Part shown: one piece after another, positions 26,641 through 36,600 of the stretch
Numbering within the stretch: the first letter of the stretch is position 1
Layout of the letters: every line of letters begins with the position of its first letter
NCBI GenBank assembly: GCA_965208685.1
Contig: CBDBPL010000007.1
Location: 868,001 to 932,000, forward strand
Direction of reading: 5' to 3'
Source: JAJEFO01 sp965208685
GTDB taxonomy: Bacteria > Pseudomonadota > Alphaproteobacteria > Rhodobacterales > Rhodobacteraceae
Length of the DNA stretch: 64,000 bases
Program-made: the position numbers and the translations under genes
The notes under the pieces: model-generated
What the model saw: the letters and a program-made list of their open reading frames with translations, nothing else
Databases searched by the model: none
What the model was told of the DNA's origin: nothing

Positions 26641-27597
26641 ATGACTGGCAAGAAACCAAGCGTTGTGGTTGTGGGTGCCGGCGGCATGGGGGCGCTCTTC
26701 GGCTCGATCCTGCAGGAAGGCGGCCTGCCCGTGACCATGGTTGACACCAATGCGGAACATGTGGCGGCGATGAGGGAGCGCGGCCTTAGGATCAGCGGTT
26801 TCGGCGGAGATCGGACCGTGCCGGTCGAGGTTCTTGAAGACGCATCGGGCATCGATCACGCGGACATCATTCTCTTTCAATGCAAGGCTGACGGAACTCG
26901 CGCCGGCGCCGAGGGCGTCAGGCATCTGGTCAAGAACGGCGCGGTTTGCGTGAGCTTCCAGAACGGTCTTGGAAACGAGGAGGTCATCGGCCAGGTCGTG
27001 GGTGCAGAGAACGTCCTAGGCGGGCTGACGGCCATGGCCGCAGTCATGGAGGGACCTGGCCATGTCCGCGATTTCAGCCGGGTGCCTTCGCATATCGGCG
27101 AAATCGGCGGCGGCAAGAGCGAAAGGGCGGAAAGAGTCGCGCGTGCATTGACCGACGCCGGCCTTGAGACCCATGTGTCGGAAGACGTAGTCCGCGACAT
27201 CTGGAAAAAGCTCTTGGGCAATATCGCCATGAGCGCGGCCTCGGGTGCGACCGACATGACGTCGGCCGAAGTGCTGTCGGTTCCGGAACTCAACGCGACG
27301 GCCTTTCGGGCGCTGGATGAAGCCTTGGCCGTGGCGGAGGCAGCGGGCATCGAGCTTGCCCGTGACGCGGCGGTTCGGGGGTTGAAGATGATCACCGAGC
27401 CGGGCGGGACCGGTGACAACAAGTCCTCGCTGTGCGTCGATCTTCTGAACCGCCGGCCAACCGAGGTGGATTTCATCTATGGCGCAGTGATTGATTTGGG
27501 GCACAGGAATGATGTTCCAACGCCCACGCTCGAAACGTTGGCGGCGATCGTTAAAGGGCTCGAAGCCCGCAATCGGAAGGGGTCGGACGATGTTTGA
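26641..27597 (+). CDS. ketopantoate reductase (ApbA/PanE)-family oxidoreductase
   Basis: 318 residues. The N-terminal Rossmann motif is VVVGAGGMGALFGSIL (GxGxxG), followed by the FQCKADGTRAG and VSFQNGLGNEE blocks and a C-terminal helical domain with the catalytic-type Lys in IWKKLLGNIA, and the family ending NKSSLCVDLLNRRPTEVDFIYG. It would reduce a 2-keto acid with NADPH. Because it lies in a catabolic run rather than with pan genes, a substrate other than ketopantoate is likely. It overlaps the following SDR gene by 8 nt. Confidence 0.85.
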   Translation: MTGKKPSVVVVGAGGMGALFGSILQEGGLPVTMVDTNAEHVAAMRERGLRISGFGGDRTVPVEVLEDASGIDHADIILFQCKADGTRAGAEGVRHLVKNGAVCVSFQNGLGNEEVIGQVVGAENVLGGLTAMAAVMEGPGHVRDFSRVPSHIGEIGGGKSERAERVARALTDAGLETHVSEDVVRDIWKKLLGNIAMSAASGATDMTSAEVLSVPELNATAFRALDEALAVAEAAGIELARDAAVRGLKMITEPGGTGDNKSSLCVDLLNRRPTEVDFIYGAVIDLGHRNDVPTPTLETLAAIVKGLEARNRKGSDDV

Positions 27598-28369
27598 CGG
27601 AAAGGCCGCCTTTGTCAGCGGTGGATCAAGGGGGATCGGGCTGGCCGTCGCCCGCAATCTCGCCGAGGGCGGATGCAACGTCTTCCTGGCGGCATCCAAT
27701 GGCGACCGGCTGAGGGTTGTTGCGGACGGGCTTTCCAAAGCCGGGCGGGGCGAAGTTGGATTTCACGCAGCGGATCTTCGCACGCTTGAGGGGTGCAACG
27801 AAGCGGCCCGCGCTGCGCTCGACAAGTTCCGGCGGTGTGACATTCTGGTCAATGCCGCCGGCGCGACCAAGGGCGGCATCTTTCCAGACCAGCCGGACGA
27901 CGAAATGCTTGACGGCTTCGCGCTCAAGTTTCACGGCGCGGTGCGGCTTTGCCGAACTCTGTGGCCCGCGCTGAAGGAGGCGAAGGGGACAGTGATCAAT
28001 GTCGTAGGCGGTTTCGCCCGAACGCCCGCCGCCGACTTCATGGTGGGCGGTGCAGTCAACGCCGCTCTTGCCAACTTTTCAAAGGCGCTGGCCGACAAGG
28101 GGCTGCAGGATGACGTGAACGTGAACTGGATACATCCAGGTCTGACGGTCACCGAGAGGCTGGAGGGCATTTTCGTCGACCGCGCGGCACAGCAGGGCAA
28201 GACCCGCGACCAGGTCGAGGCAGACTCGATCGCCGCAGAAGGCATCCGCAGGCTTGGCCATCCGGCGGATGTGGCGGCATTGGCGGCTTTTCTCTGCTCG
28301 CCTGCAGCCCGCCACATTCATGGAACCGGGATCGCCTGCGATGGCGGCGGGGCAAAAGGATACTATTGA
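27590..28369 (+). CDS. short-chain dehydrogenase/reductase lacking the Ser-Tyr-Lys catalytic set
   Basis: 259 residues. The cofactor motif SGGSRGIGLAVA (TGxxxGIG) and NAAG segment ILVNAAGATKG are normal. In the region where YxxxK should be, the sequence reads ADFMVGGAVNAALANFSKAL, with no Tyr and no Lys at the expected positions, and the catalytic Ser region is NVVGGFA. It may use other residues, act on a substrate not needing that proton relay, or be a binding protein. It overlaps the genes on both sides by a few bases. Confidence 0.8.
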   Translation: MFDGKAAFVSGGSRGIGLAVARNLAEGGCNVFLAASNGDRLRVVADGLSKAGRGEVGFHAADLRTLEGCNEAARAALDKFRRCDILVNAAGATKGGIFPDQPDDEMLDGFALKFHGAVRLCRTLWPALKEAKGTVINVVGGFARTPAADFMVGGAVNAALANFSKALADKGLQDDVNVNWIHPGLTVTERLEGIFVDRAAQQGKTRDQVEADSIAAEGIRRLGHPADVAALAAFLCSPAARHIHGTGIACDGGGAKGYY

Positions 28370-28572
28370 TGGATTTCGGCCTCGGCGATGCGCAGCGGCT
28401 ATTGACTTGCACCGTCCGACGATTTGCCGATGACGAGTTGCGCCTGCAGGAACAGTTGGTCGCGGACTCGGGACATTTCGAGATCGAGTTGGCTAAGGCG
28501 ATCAAGGCAAAGTCCAGGACGATCGGACATTGCGCCATGAACATGCCGGAAGAGCTGGGCGGCGGTTACTAG
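28369..28572 (+). pseudogene. truncated acyl-CoA dehydrogenase (N-terminal 67 residues only)
   Basis: The frame starts at an ATG overlapping the SDR stop and encodes the beginning of an acyl-CoA dehydrogenase N-terminal helical domain, ending in MNMPEELGGGY followed at once by TAG. In the family this Pro-Glu-Glu-Gly-Gly-Gly motif is near residue 60 of ~380, so about 310 residues are missing. No continuation is seen in any frame before the CoA-transferase gene 15 nt later, so the rest was deleted rather than frameshifted. Confidence 0.7.
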
Positions 28573-28587
28573 GTCCCGGTGTGAACC

Positions 28588-30138
28588 ATGAAAACCAAAT
28601 TCGCTGACATTTCCCAGATCGCTGCCCTGATCCCGGATGGCGCCACCGTGGGATTGATCGGCGGCGGTGGCGGGCTGGTCGAGGCGAGCTTTTTGCACGC
28701 CTCGGTCGAGAAGCGCTTTTTGGATGAAGGCCACCCCCGCGACCTGACAGTCGTTCACGCCTTGGGCATCGGCGACCGGGGCGAAAGAGGATTGAACAGG
28801 TTCGCCCATGCCGGAATGGCAAAACGTGTCATCGGCGGACATTGGGTCTGGTCGCCACGCATGCAAGAGATGGCCCGCAACGGCCAGATCGAGGCCTATG
28901 TGATGCCGTCCGGCGTGATCATGCAGCTGATGCGTGAAATCGCCGCCAAGCGACCCGGGCTGATAACCCACGTGGGCCTCGGCACTTTCGTCGACCCCCG
29001 GCTGGATGGCGGCAAGATGAACTCGGTGACCACGGAAGACCTGGTCGAGCGGATCGAGATCGACGGCAAGACATTCCTGCGCTACCTGCCTTATCCGATT
29101 GATGTCGCACTGTTGAAGGGCTCGGTCGCCGACGAGGATGGCAACATCAGCCTCGACCAGGAACCGGCAAATGTCGATATCTATGCTATGGCCGCGGCGG
29201 CACGGAGTTCGGGTGGCAAGGTGATATTCCAGGTGCGCGAAAGAGTGCCTCGCAACACCCTTGGCGCGCGTTCAGTGCGAGTACCGTCCGCGCTGGTCGA
29301 CGTCATTGTCGTCGATCCCGACCAGCGCCAAGGCTATGATCTTGTCTACGACCCTGCCATTTCGGGCGAACGGCACGCCGACGAACCGCCGCCGCCTGCA
29401 CCTGCCTTTTCCGTCCGTCAGATCATTGCGCGTCGCGCCCATGAAGAATTGCGCGACGGCGCCGTGATCAACTATGGATTTGGCATTCCCGACGAGGTCG
29501 CAAGCATTGTCGCCAGCCGCGGCGAGCAGGACCGCTACTATCAGACCATCGAACACGGCACGTATGGTGGCACGCTTCTGACCGGCACCCTGTTCGGCTA
29601 TGCACGCAACCCGAGCTGCATGATCGACGGCCCGGCACAATTCGACTTCTATTCGGGTGGCGGGCTGGACATCGCGTTCTTGGGATTTGGCGAAATTGAC
29701 GCCGCCGGCAACGTCAATGTCTCGAAACTTGGTGGCCTGACCGTAGGTCCTGGCGGATTCATCGACATCGCACAGAACGCACGCAAGGTGGTCTTCTGCG
29801 GCACCTTCGATGCAAAGGGTGCAAAAGTCACTTCTGGCGACGGCAGACTACGGATTGAACGCCAGGGAGAGGTTCGCAAGATGGTGAGTGTGGTTGAACA
29901 GGTTACCTTCTCGGGCGATCAGGCACTGTTGCGGGAGCAGGCTATCCTCTACGTTACGGAGCGCTGCGTCTTCGAACTTCACCCTGATGGACTGCACCTG
30001 ATCGAGATAGCGCCCGGAATCGATATAGAACGTGATATCATCGAAAAGATGGGGTTTTCGCCAATCATGAGCAAATCCCCACGCCTGATGAAAAGCGACT
30101 GTTTTCTTGATCACGCGCGGACGGGCGCCCATGCCTGA
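28588..30138 (+). CDS. fused alpha-beta CoA-transferase (acetate/3-ketoacid, YdiF type)
   Basis: 516 residues with both CoA-transferase halves in one chain. The first half has the glycine loop GLIGGGGGLVEASF; the second has FGIPDEVASIV, the catalytic Glu region TIEHGTYGG and the GGGLDIAFLGFGEID block. It moves CoA between an acyl-CoA and a free acid. It follows the acyl-CoA dehydrogenase relic and overlaps the Gfo/Idh/MocA gene by 8 nt. The substrate is likely a short-chain hydroxy- or keto-acid formed by the neighbouring enzymes. Confidence 0.88.
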   Translation: MKTKFADISQIAALIPDGATVGLIGGGGGLVEASFLHASVEKRFLDEGHPRDLTVVHALGIGDRGERGLNRFAHAGMAKRVIGGHWVWSPRMQEMARNGQIEAYVMPSGVIMQLMREIAAKRPGLITHVGLGTFVDPRLDGGKMNSVTTEDLVERIEIDGKTFLRYLPYPIDVALLKGSVADEDGNISLDQEPANVDIYAMAAAARSSGGKVIFQVRERVPRNTLGARSVRVPSALVDVIVVDPDQRQGYDLVYDPAISGERHADEPPPPAPAFSVRQIIARRAHEELRDGAVINYGFGIPDEVASIVASRGEQDRYYQTIEHGTYGGTLLTGTLFGYARNPSCMIDGPAQFDFYSGGGLDIAFLGFGEIDAAGNVNVSKLGGLTVGPGGFIDIAQNARKVVFCGTFDAKGAKVTSGDGRLRIERQGEVRKMVSVVEQVTFSGDQALLREQAILYVTERCVFELHPDGLHLIEIAPGIDIERDIIEKMGFSPIMSKSPRLMKSDCFLDHARTGAHA

Positions 30139-31183
30139 ACGCATTGCATTGATCGGAGCGGGCGTCATTGGCAAACGGCACCTGACAGCGATGGCGAAAG
30201 TCGAGTCCGTCGACTTGGTAGCAATCGCGGACCCGCTTTCCAGCGCTGCGGAAATTGCGACCGAGCACGGCGTGCCCCACTATTCGAGCACCAATGAAAT
30301 GTTGAGTGCTGTTGCTCCGTCCGGTGTCATCATCGCGACGCCAACCGAGCATCACTTCGAACCGGCGCTGGCTGCGCTTGATGCAGGCTGTCATCTCTTG
30401 GTCGAAAAGCCGATTGCAGCGACCGTTGCCGAGGCGGAAGAGATGACTCGCCTATCGGAGGCGCGGGGCTTGAGCGTTTTGGTGGGACACCACAGACGCT
30501 ACTATCCGCATGTGGCCAGGGCCCGGGAAATGGTGCGCGGCGGTTCGCTGGGTCAGCTTGTCACGGTGTCCGGCCAGTGGAGCGTGCGGAAGCCGGAATC
30601 CTATTATGCTCCGGATTGGCGTAGGCGCTCACCCGCCGGGCCTGTGTTGACGAACTTGATCCATGAAATCGACAATTTGCGCTACATTGTGGGAGATATT
30701 CGGTCGGTGACCGGGTTGGCGGGAAATTCGGTGCAGGGTTTTGAGAAAGAGGATGCAGCAGCATTCGCGCTTCAGTTCGAGAACGGGTCGCTTGGAGCCT
30801 TTGTCATGTCCGATCAGGCGGATTCGCCCTGGGCCTGGGAAATGGCCACTGGCGAGAATCCGGCGTTTCCGCGCAGCGGACAAAACTGCATCACGTTCTC
30901 GGGCACCCGGGGTGCCTTGGAGTTTCCGAACCTGCGACACTGGACATCGGATGGCGAACCGGAAAGCTGGATCACTCCCAAAAGGGTCCACGACATCTCG
31001 CTTGAACTTGGCGATGCCTTTGTCCGCCAGATCGAGCATTTTTCCGAGGTCGTTGCGGGCCACGCGAGCCCGGTCATTTCGGCTGCCGATTCCACCGGAA
31101 CCTTGAGGGCCACGCTTGCGGTGCTGGAATCCGCGAGGTGCGGAAGTCGGATCGACATCTGCGGCCCCGAGCGCAAGAATTGA
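30131..31183 (+). CDS. Gfo/Idh/MocA-family oxidoreductase
   Basis: 350 residues. N-terminal Rossmann fold (IALIGAGVIGKRHL), the conserved EKPIA motif (HLLVEKPIAATV) and the active-site helix with GPVLTNLIHEIDNLRYIVG, where His and Asp are the usual catalytic pair. Such enzymes oxidise hydroxyls of sugars, inositols and amino sugars with NAD(P). ATG 30131 is chosen because it overlaps the upstream stop; a longer start at 30107 would add an unusual tail. It links this locus to carbohydrate chemistry. Confidence 0.9.
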   Translation: MPERIALIGAGVIGKRHLTAMAKVESVDLVAIADPLSSAAEIATEHGVPHYSSTNEMLSAVAPSGVIIATPTEHHFEPALAALDAGCHLLVEKPIAATVAEAEEMTRLSEARGLSVLVGHHRRYYPHVARAREMVRGGSLGQLVTVSGQWSVRKPESYYAPDWRRRSPAGPVLTNLIHEIDNLRYIVGDIRSVTGLAGNSVQGFEKEDAAAFALQFENGSLGAFVMSDQADSPWAWEMATGENPAFPRSGQNCITFSGTRGALEFPNLRHWTSDGEPESWITPKRVHDISLELGDAFVRQIEHFSEVVAGHASPVISAADSTGTLRATLAVLESARCGSRIDICGPERKN

Positions 31184-31191
31184 GGGAAAGA

Positions 31192-31623
31192 ATGTCAGAG
31201 TTTCATGTCGAAGTCGGTGCCAAGGTGAGCTTTTCCAAGACGGTGTCGGAAAGCGACGTCTACATGTTTGCCGGGATCACCGGCGACTTTTCGCCAAACC
31301 ATGTCAACAAGGCCTATATGGAAAAGTCCCGTTATGGTCGATTGATGGCCCACGGGGCGCTGATGGTGGGCTTCATGTCGACCGTGTCCACCATGGCAAT
31401 CGCGCACACGCGCAAGTCGGAAGAAACGCCTGTTTCGCTTGGATACGATCGTATCCGTTTCCTCAAGCCCGTGTTTCTGGGCGACACCATAACGGTCGAG
31501 TACGAATTTACCGCCATCGACATTGAACGCAGACGGTCCACGGCGGATATCCGGATCACGAATCAGGACGGTGACCTGACCACCGTCGGGCAGCACATTC
31601 TGAAATGGGTGCCGAATGGCTAA
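31192..31623 (+). CDS. MaoC-family hot-dog-fold hydratase/dehydratase
   Basis: 143 residues, single hot-dog domain. The hydratase motif is present as FAGITGDFSPNHVN (Asp and His of the R-hydratase motif GDxNPxH-like) and the central helix as RLMAHGALMVGF. These enzymes hydrate enoyl-CoA or related acids. GAGGGAAAG lies just upstream of the ATG. It is a sign of acyl-CoA chemistry in an otherwise sugar-like locus. Confidence 0.87.
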   Translation: MSEFHVEVGAKVSFSKTVSESDVYMFAGITGDFSPNHVNKAYMEKSRYGRLMAHGALMVGFMSTVSTMAIAHTRKSEETPVSLGYDRIRFLKPVFLGDTITVEYEFTAIDIERRRSTADIRITNQDGDLTTVGQHILKWVPNG

Positions 31624-31632
31624 GGTACCGGC

Positions 31633-32364
31633 ATGAGCCTGGATCTGACTGGAAAGACGGCAATCGTCACGGGAGCAGCGCGCGGAATCGGGCTCGCGAT
31701 AAGTCAGAGGTTCAGCGAGCTTGGGGCGGTCGTGTCCGGATGGGACATTGAGAGCGCAGCCGCCGGGGGCGATCCTGCATTTTCCCATTTGGCGGATGTG
31801 GATGTGACGAATGAGGAATCGGTCGCGTCGGGATTCTGCGCTTCGCTTGAAGCGCTGGGGCAAGTCGACATTCTGGTCGCCAATGCAGGGATCAACGGTC
31901 CGACCAAGCCGGCCTGGGAATACGCACTGGACGAATGGCAGGCGGTTCTCGACGTCGACCTGACCGGCGTATTTCTTTCAGCCCGCGTGGTCCTGCCCCA
32001 CATGCGCGACCGTGGAGCCGGGCGGATCATCGCAATTTCGTCCGTGGCCGGGAAAGAGGGCAACCCGGACGCCTGCGCGTACGGTGCCGCCAAGTCCGGC
32101 GTGATCGGATTCGTCAAGGGCCTCGCCCGGGAACTGGTGCCCTCGGACATTACGGTCAATTGCGTTGCGCCGGTGATGACGGAAACCGATCTGTTGCAAG
32201 GCATGAGCTCGTACTACATCGCCGACAAGCGTGGCCGAATTCCCATGGACAGGTTTTGCACACCCCGTGAAGTGGCCGACATGACCGCCTGGATCGCCAG
32301 CCCGCTTTGTTCGTTCACTACCGGACAGGTGTTTGACGTCACCGGCGGGCGGGCCACCTACTGA
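31633..32364 (+). CDS. short-chain dehydrogenase/reductase (canonical)
   Basis: 243 residues with complete SDR motifs: TGAARGIGLAIS, VANAGINGP, catalytic Ser in AISSVAGKEG and YGAAKSG (YxxxK). Unlike the SDR at 27590 it should be an active NAD(P)-dependent alcohol/ketone oxidoreductase. The stop overlaps the ATG of the sugar isomerase gene by one base. Confidence 0.92.
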   Translation: MSLDLTGKTAIVTGAARGIGLAISQRFSELGAVVSGWDIESAAAGGDPAFSHLADVDVTNEESVASGFCASLEALGQVDILVANAGINGPTKPAWEYALDEWQAVLDVDLTGVFLSARVVLPHMRDRGAGRIIAISSVAGKEGNPDACAYGAAKSGVIGFVKGLARELVPSDITVNCVAPVMTETDLLQGMSSYYIADKRGRIPMDRFCTPREVADMTAWIASPLCSFTTGQVFDVTGGRATY

Positions 32365-33194
32365 TGGCAGGGGTTCCGCTCGAGAGATTGTGCATTCACC
32401 AGGTCACCTTGATGCAATGCGGATTTGCGGACGGTCTGGAGTGCCTGGCTCGCCATGGCGTGCCCATGACTGCGATCTGGCACGAAAAGCTGGAAGAGAC
32501 GGGCGTGGCGGCAGCGCGACGGGCCCTGACGGACACGCAGGTCGAGGCGGTTGCGCTTTGCGTTGGCGGAACCATGGCGATTGGCGACGCGGCGGAGCGT
32601 GCGTCCCAAATCGAGTTGACGCGCCGGCGGATCGAATCCTGCGCGGAACTGGGCATCGAGAGCTTGCTGATGCTGACCGGTGGGCTGGGGAAGGGAGAGA
32701 CCGATCTCCTGGCCGCGCGTCTGAACGCGCTGGAAGGATTTTGCAGCGTTGTGCCCGAAGCCCGGGCGGCAGGCGTTCGCCTCGTTCTCGAGCCGCTGCA
32801 TCCGATGGTCTGCGGGTTCCGCTCGGTGATCTCGACCCTCTCGGCGGCTTGCGACTTTCTCGATGAACTGGACGCGGACGATGCAACCGGCGTGGCTCTC
32901 GACACGTATGCGCTATGGTGGGACCTGAACCTGCCGCGCGACATTCGCCGAGCCGCGCCACGCCTGCGGCACTTCCATGTCTCGGACTGGCTTGCCGATA
33001 CCACCGACCTCCGCCTTGACCGGGGCATGCCAGGAGACGGCCTCATCGACAATCGGGCCATTCGGCGGGCGGTCGAGGACGCCGGGTTCCGGGGCCCGGT
33101 CGAGATCGAGATATTCTCGAAGCGGCGCTGGTGGCGAGAATCTCCCGACGAGGTGGTCTCCGAGATCGTGCAACGGACATCGGAACTCGTCTGA
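32364..33194 (+). CDS. xylose-isomerase-like TIM-barrel sugar isomerase/epimerase
   Basis: 276 residues of the AP-endonuclease-2/sugar phosphate isomerase family. Metal-ligand strands are recognisable: LVLEPLHPM (Glu), ALDTYALWWD (Asp), LRHFHVSDWLAD (His, Asp) and GPVEIEIFS (Glu). These enzymes isomerise or epimerise keto-sugars and inositol derivatives. It is the last gene of the LacI-linked run. Confidence 0.88.
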   Translation: MAGVPLERLCIHQVTLMQCGFADGLECLARHGVPMTAIWHEKLEETGVAAARRALTDTQVEAVALCVGGTMAIGDAAERASQIELTRRRIESCAELGIESLLMLTGGLGKGETDLLAARLNALEGFCSVVPEARAAGVRLVLEPLHPMVCGFRSVISTLSAACDFLDELDADDATGVALDTYALWWDLNLPRDIRRAAPRLRHFHVSDWLADTTDLRLDRGMPGDGLIDNRAIRRAVEDAGFRGPVEIEIFSKRRWWRESPDEVVSEIVQRTSELV

Positions 33195-33692
33195 CCTTTG
33201 GAAGTCACTGCGGTTGATGCATCAAGCCAGAGAAACGACAGGAAAGATCGCCGCATGCCAGGGAATGCCATCCCAGCCGCAAAAAAGCTTCAACGACAAA
33301 GCGCCTGCGCTCCGGCATGTCGAACAGGTCCGACATTGGCGGCGTTCTTCAGGCCGGCAACATACACTTCATGACTTGCGCACCCGCCCAGGTTGCGGAG
33401 GCGTTCGCAACTCTCCGCGAAAGCCCGGCCAACGTGCGCGCGCGCCTGCGTCAGTCTCGCAACGGATGGTCAGGAGGTTGAGGCCGAGAACCCGACCGGC
33501 GGCGACGTCGTCGTTTGCCGCTACCCTGACTTTCCCGATCGTTTCGGGTAATTCCTGCCGCTCGCGGGCATCTCGACCGTAAGACCGATCCCCCGAGAGC
33601 GACGTCGACATCAAGGCCTGCCGGACGGCTGAACCGGCTCCATGTCGAACTTCTGAAGGGCGACCCGGACGCGGGCATGCTGCGTGAGCCGC
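33195..33692 (+). other. 498-nt region without a recognisable gene
   Basis: It lies between convergent genes (the isomerase and carB). A 54-codon frame at 33317-33481 has no recognised family. Codon texture looks like decayed coding DNA but no source can be named. No clear terminator hairpin with a T-run was found. Confidence 0.4.
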
Positions 33693-36600
33693 TCAGTCCT
33701 GCAGCGATCTCACGTCCAGTTCGCCTTCCGACCTTGATGCCATCGCGAGCGCGGCTGCATGAATCGCTGCAGAGGTCGTGAAATAGGGAATCCTGTCCAT
33801 GAGCGTCACGTTTCTCATCGAGCGCGAATCCTCAATGGCCTGTGCTCCCTCGGTCGTGTTCATGACCAGCGCCACCTCGCCGTCCTTCATCACGTCAATG
33901 ATCGTGCGGCCTCCTTCGTAGACCTTGTTCACGATATCTGACGGGATGCCGTTGTCGGTCAGGAACCTTGCGGTGCCACGAGTGGCAAGGATTCTCAGTC
34001 CGAGCTTGTTCAGCGTCCGTGCGGTTTCGACCAGCTCTTCCGTCTTGTCGGCATTCTTGATGGAGAAGAAGACGGTCCCTTCTTCGGGAAGCATGGTGCC
34101 TGCGCCAAGCTGCGCCTTGAGAAATGCGCGCGCAAAGCTCCTGTCCCATCCCATGACTTCCCCGGTCGAACGCATTTCGGGACCGAGAAGCGTGTCGACG
34201 CCCTGGAAACGCGCGAAAGGGAGCACGGCCTCCTTGACCGAATACCAAGGCGTGCGAAACTCCTTTAGTGTCATGGGATCCGTCTTGGCGTCATCGTCCG
34301 CAGTCCGCCTGGGGAAATCGGAGAGTCTCTCTCCGGCCATCACGCGAGCCGCAATCGACGCGATTGCGCTGTCTACCGCCTTGGCCACGAATGGCACGGT
34401 ACGCGAAGCGCGCGGGTTGACCTCTATGAGGTAGATGTCTTCGCCCTTGATCGCGAACTGCACGTTCATCAGCCCGACAACCTCCAGTTCCCGGGCCAAT
34501 GCCTCGGTCTGTTCGACGAGTGCGTCGATGATTTCAGGCGGAAGCGAATGTGGAGGCAGCGAGCATGCGCTGTCGCCGGAATGGACGCCGGCCTCTTCGA
34601 TGTGCTCCATGATGCCCGAGACATGCACGTCCTTGCCGTCGCATATTGCGTCCACGTCCACCTCGGTTGCGCCGTCGAGATAGCCGTCGAGAAGGACCGG
34701 GCTTTCGCCCGAGACGACGACAGCTTCGCGGATGTACCGCTCAAGCTGGCTGGCATCGCGGACAATCTGCATCGCGCGACCGCCAAGAACGTAGGATGGC
34801 CGTATCACCAGCGGATAGCCGATGTCGTCGGCGACAGAGAGCGCCTCCTCGCCGGAATGTGCGATGCCGTTCCTGGGCTGCCTCAGGTTCAGTCGGTTGA
34901 CGAGTTCCTGAAAGCGTTTCCGGTCCTCAGCCAGGTCGATCGCGTCTGGTGACGTCCCGAGTATGGGAATGTTCGCCTCGTCCAGCGCGTTGGCGAGCTT
35001 CAGCGGAGTCTGGCCGCCGAATTGCACGATCACGCCTAGGAGCGTGCCACGTTCCTGCTCGACCCGAAGGATCTCCATGACATGCTCGAATGTCAGCGGC
35101 TCGAAATACAGCCGGTCCGAAGTGTCGTAGTCCGTGGAGACGGTTTCCGGGTTGCAGTTGACCATTATCGTCTCATAGCCCGCCTCGGAAAGCGCGAAAC
35201 AGGCATGACAGCAGCAATAGTCGAACTCGATTCCCTGGCCAATGCGGTTGGGACCGCCGCCGAGAATGACCACCTTGCACCGCTCGGTGGGATTCGCCTC
35301 GCATTCGGCCTCGCCCATGGCGGGCTCTTCGTAAGTCGAATACATGTAGGGTGTATGTGCCTCGAACTCCGCTGCGCAGGTGTCGATTCGCTTGAAGACC
35401 GCGTTGACGCCCAGACCGTGGCGGCTGCGACGGATGTCATCTTCCCGCAGACCGGTCAGCTTCGCGAGCCGCGCATCGGTGAAGCCGAGCATCTTCAGCT
35501 TGCGCAGGTCCTCCCCGGACTCGGGCAACCCGTTTTCCAGCACCTCCGCCTCGGCGTCCACGACTTCGCGGATCCGGGCGAGGAACCAGAGATCGAAGTT
35601 CGTCACGGCCTGAATGTCGCTGTCCGAAAGCCCGTGCCGCATTGCTTGCGCGATGACGCGAAGCCTGTCCGGCGTCAGCTTGGCGAGGGCTGCCGTGATG
35701 GCTGCCTGCCCGCCGCCTACGGCATTTTCCTTGGTCGAGGCGATGTTGCTGCCGTTGCAGAAAGGCGCAGGCAAGGGCGGTGCACCGGGAATCTCGATCT
35801 CGTCGAGCCCGGTCAGGCCGGTCTCAAGGGACGCAAGCGCTTTCTGCATGCTTTCATGGAACGTGCGGCCAATGGCCATTGCCTCGCCCACCGATTTCAT
35901 TGCGGTCGAGAGCGTCGGTTCGCTGCCCGGGAACTTTTCGAAAGCGAAGCGCGGGATCTTCGTGACCACGTAGTCGATCGTCGGTTCAAACGAGGCGGGC
36001 GTGACCTTGGTTATGTCGTTGTCGAGCTCGTCCAGGGTGAAGCCTACGGCGAGCTTTGCGGCGATCTTCGCGATCGGGAATCCAGTGGCCTTCGACGCCA
36101 GGGCCGAGGACCGGGAAACCCGAGGGTTCATCTCGATCACGACCATGCGTCCGTCCGCAGGGTTCATTGCCCACTGAACGTTCGAGCCTCCGGTCTCGAC
36201 ACCGATCTCGCGAAGAACGGCAATCGAGGCCGTCCGCATCCTCTGGTATTCCTTGTCGGTGAGGGTCAACGCCGGGGCTACCGTGATGGAATCGCCCGTG
36301 TGGACGCCCATCGGGTCAACGTTCTCGATGGAGCACACGATGATCGCGTTGTCCGCCCGGTCACGGACGACTTCCATCTCGTACTCTTTCCAGCCGAGCA
36401 GGCTTTCGTCGATCAGGATTTGCGCCACGGGAGATGCTTCCAGCCCCCGGCGGCACGTCTCAAGATACTCCGTGCGGTTGTAGGCGACGCCGCCGCCAGT
36501 GCCGCCCAAGGTGAATGCGGGCCGGATGATTGCAGGAAGCCCCACTTCGTCCAGCGCTCCCAACGCGCGCTCGACGCCTTTTGCGATGTCATAACGTCCA

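Noticed and set aside
33317..33481. 54-codon frame between the isomerase and carB
   Set aside because: No ribosome-binding site and no recognised family; cannot be distinguished from chance in GC-rich DNA.
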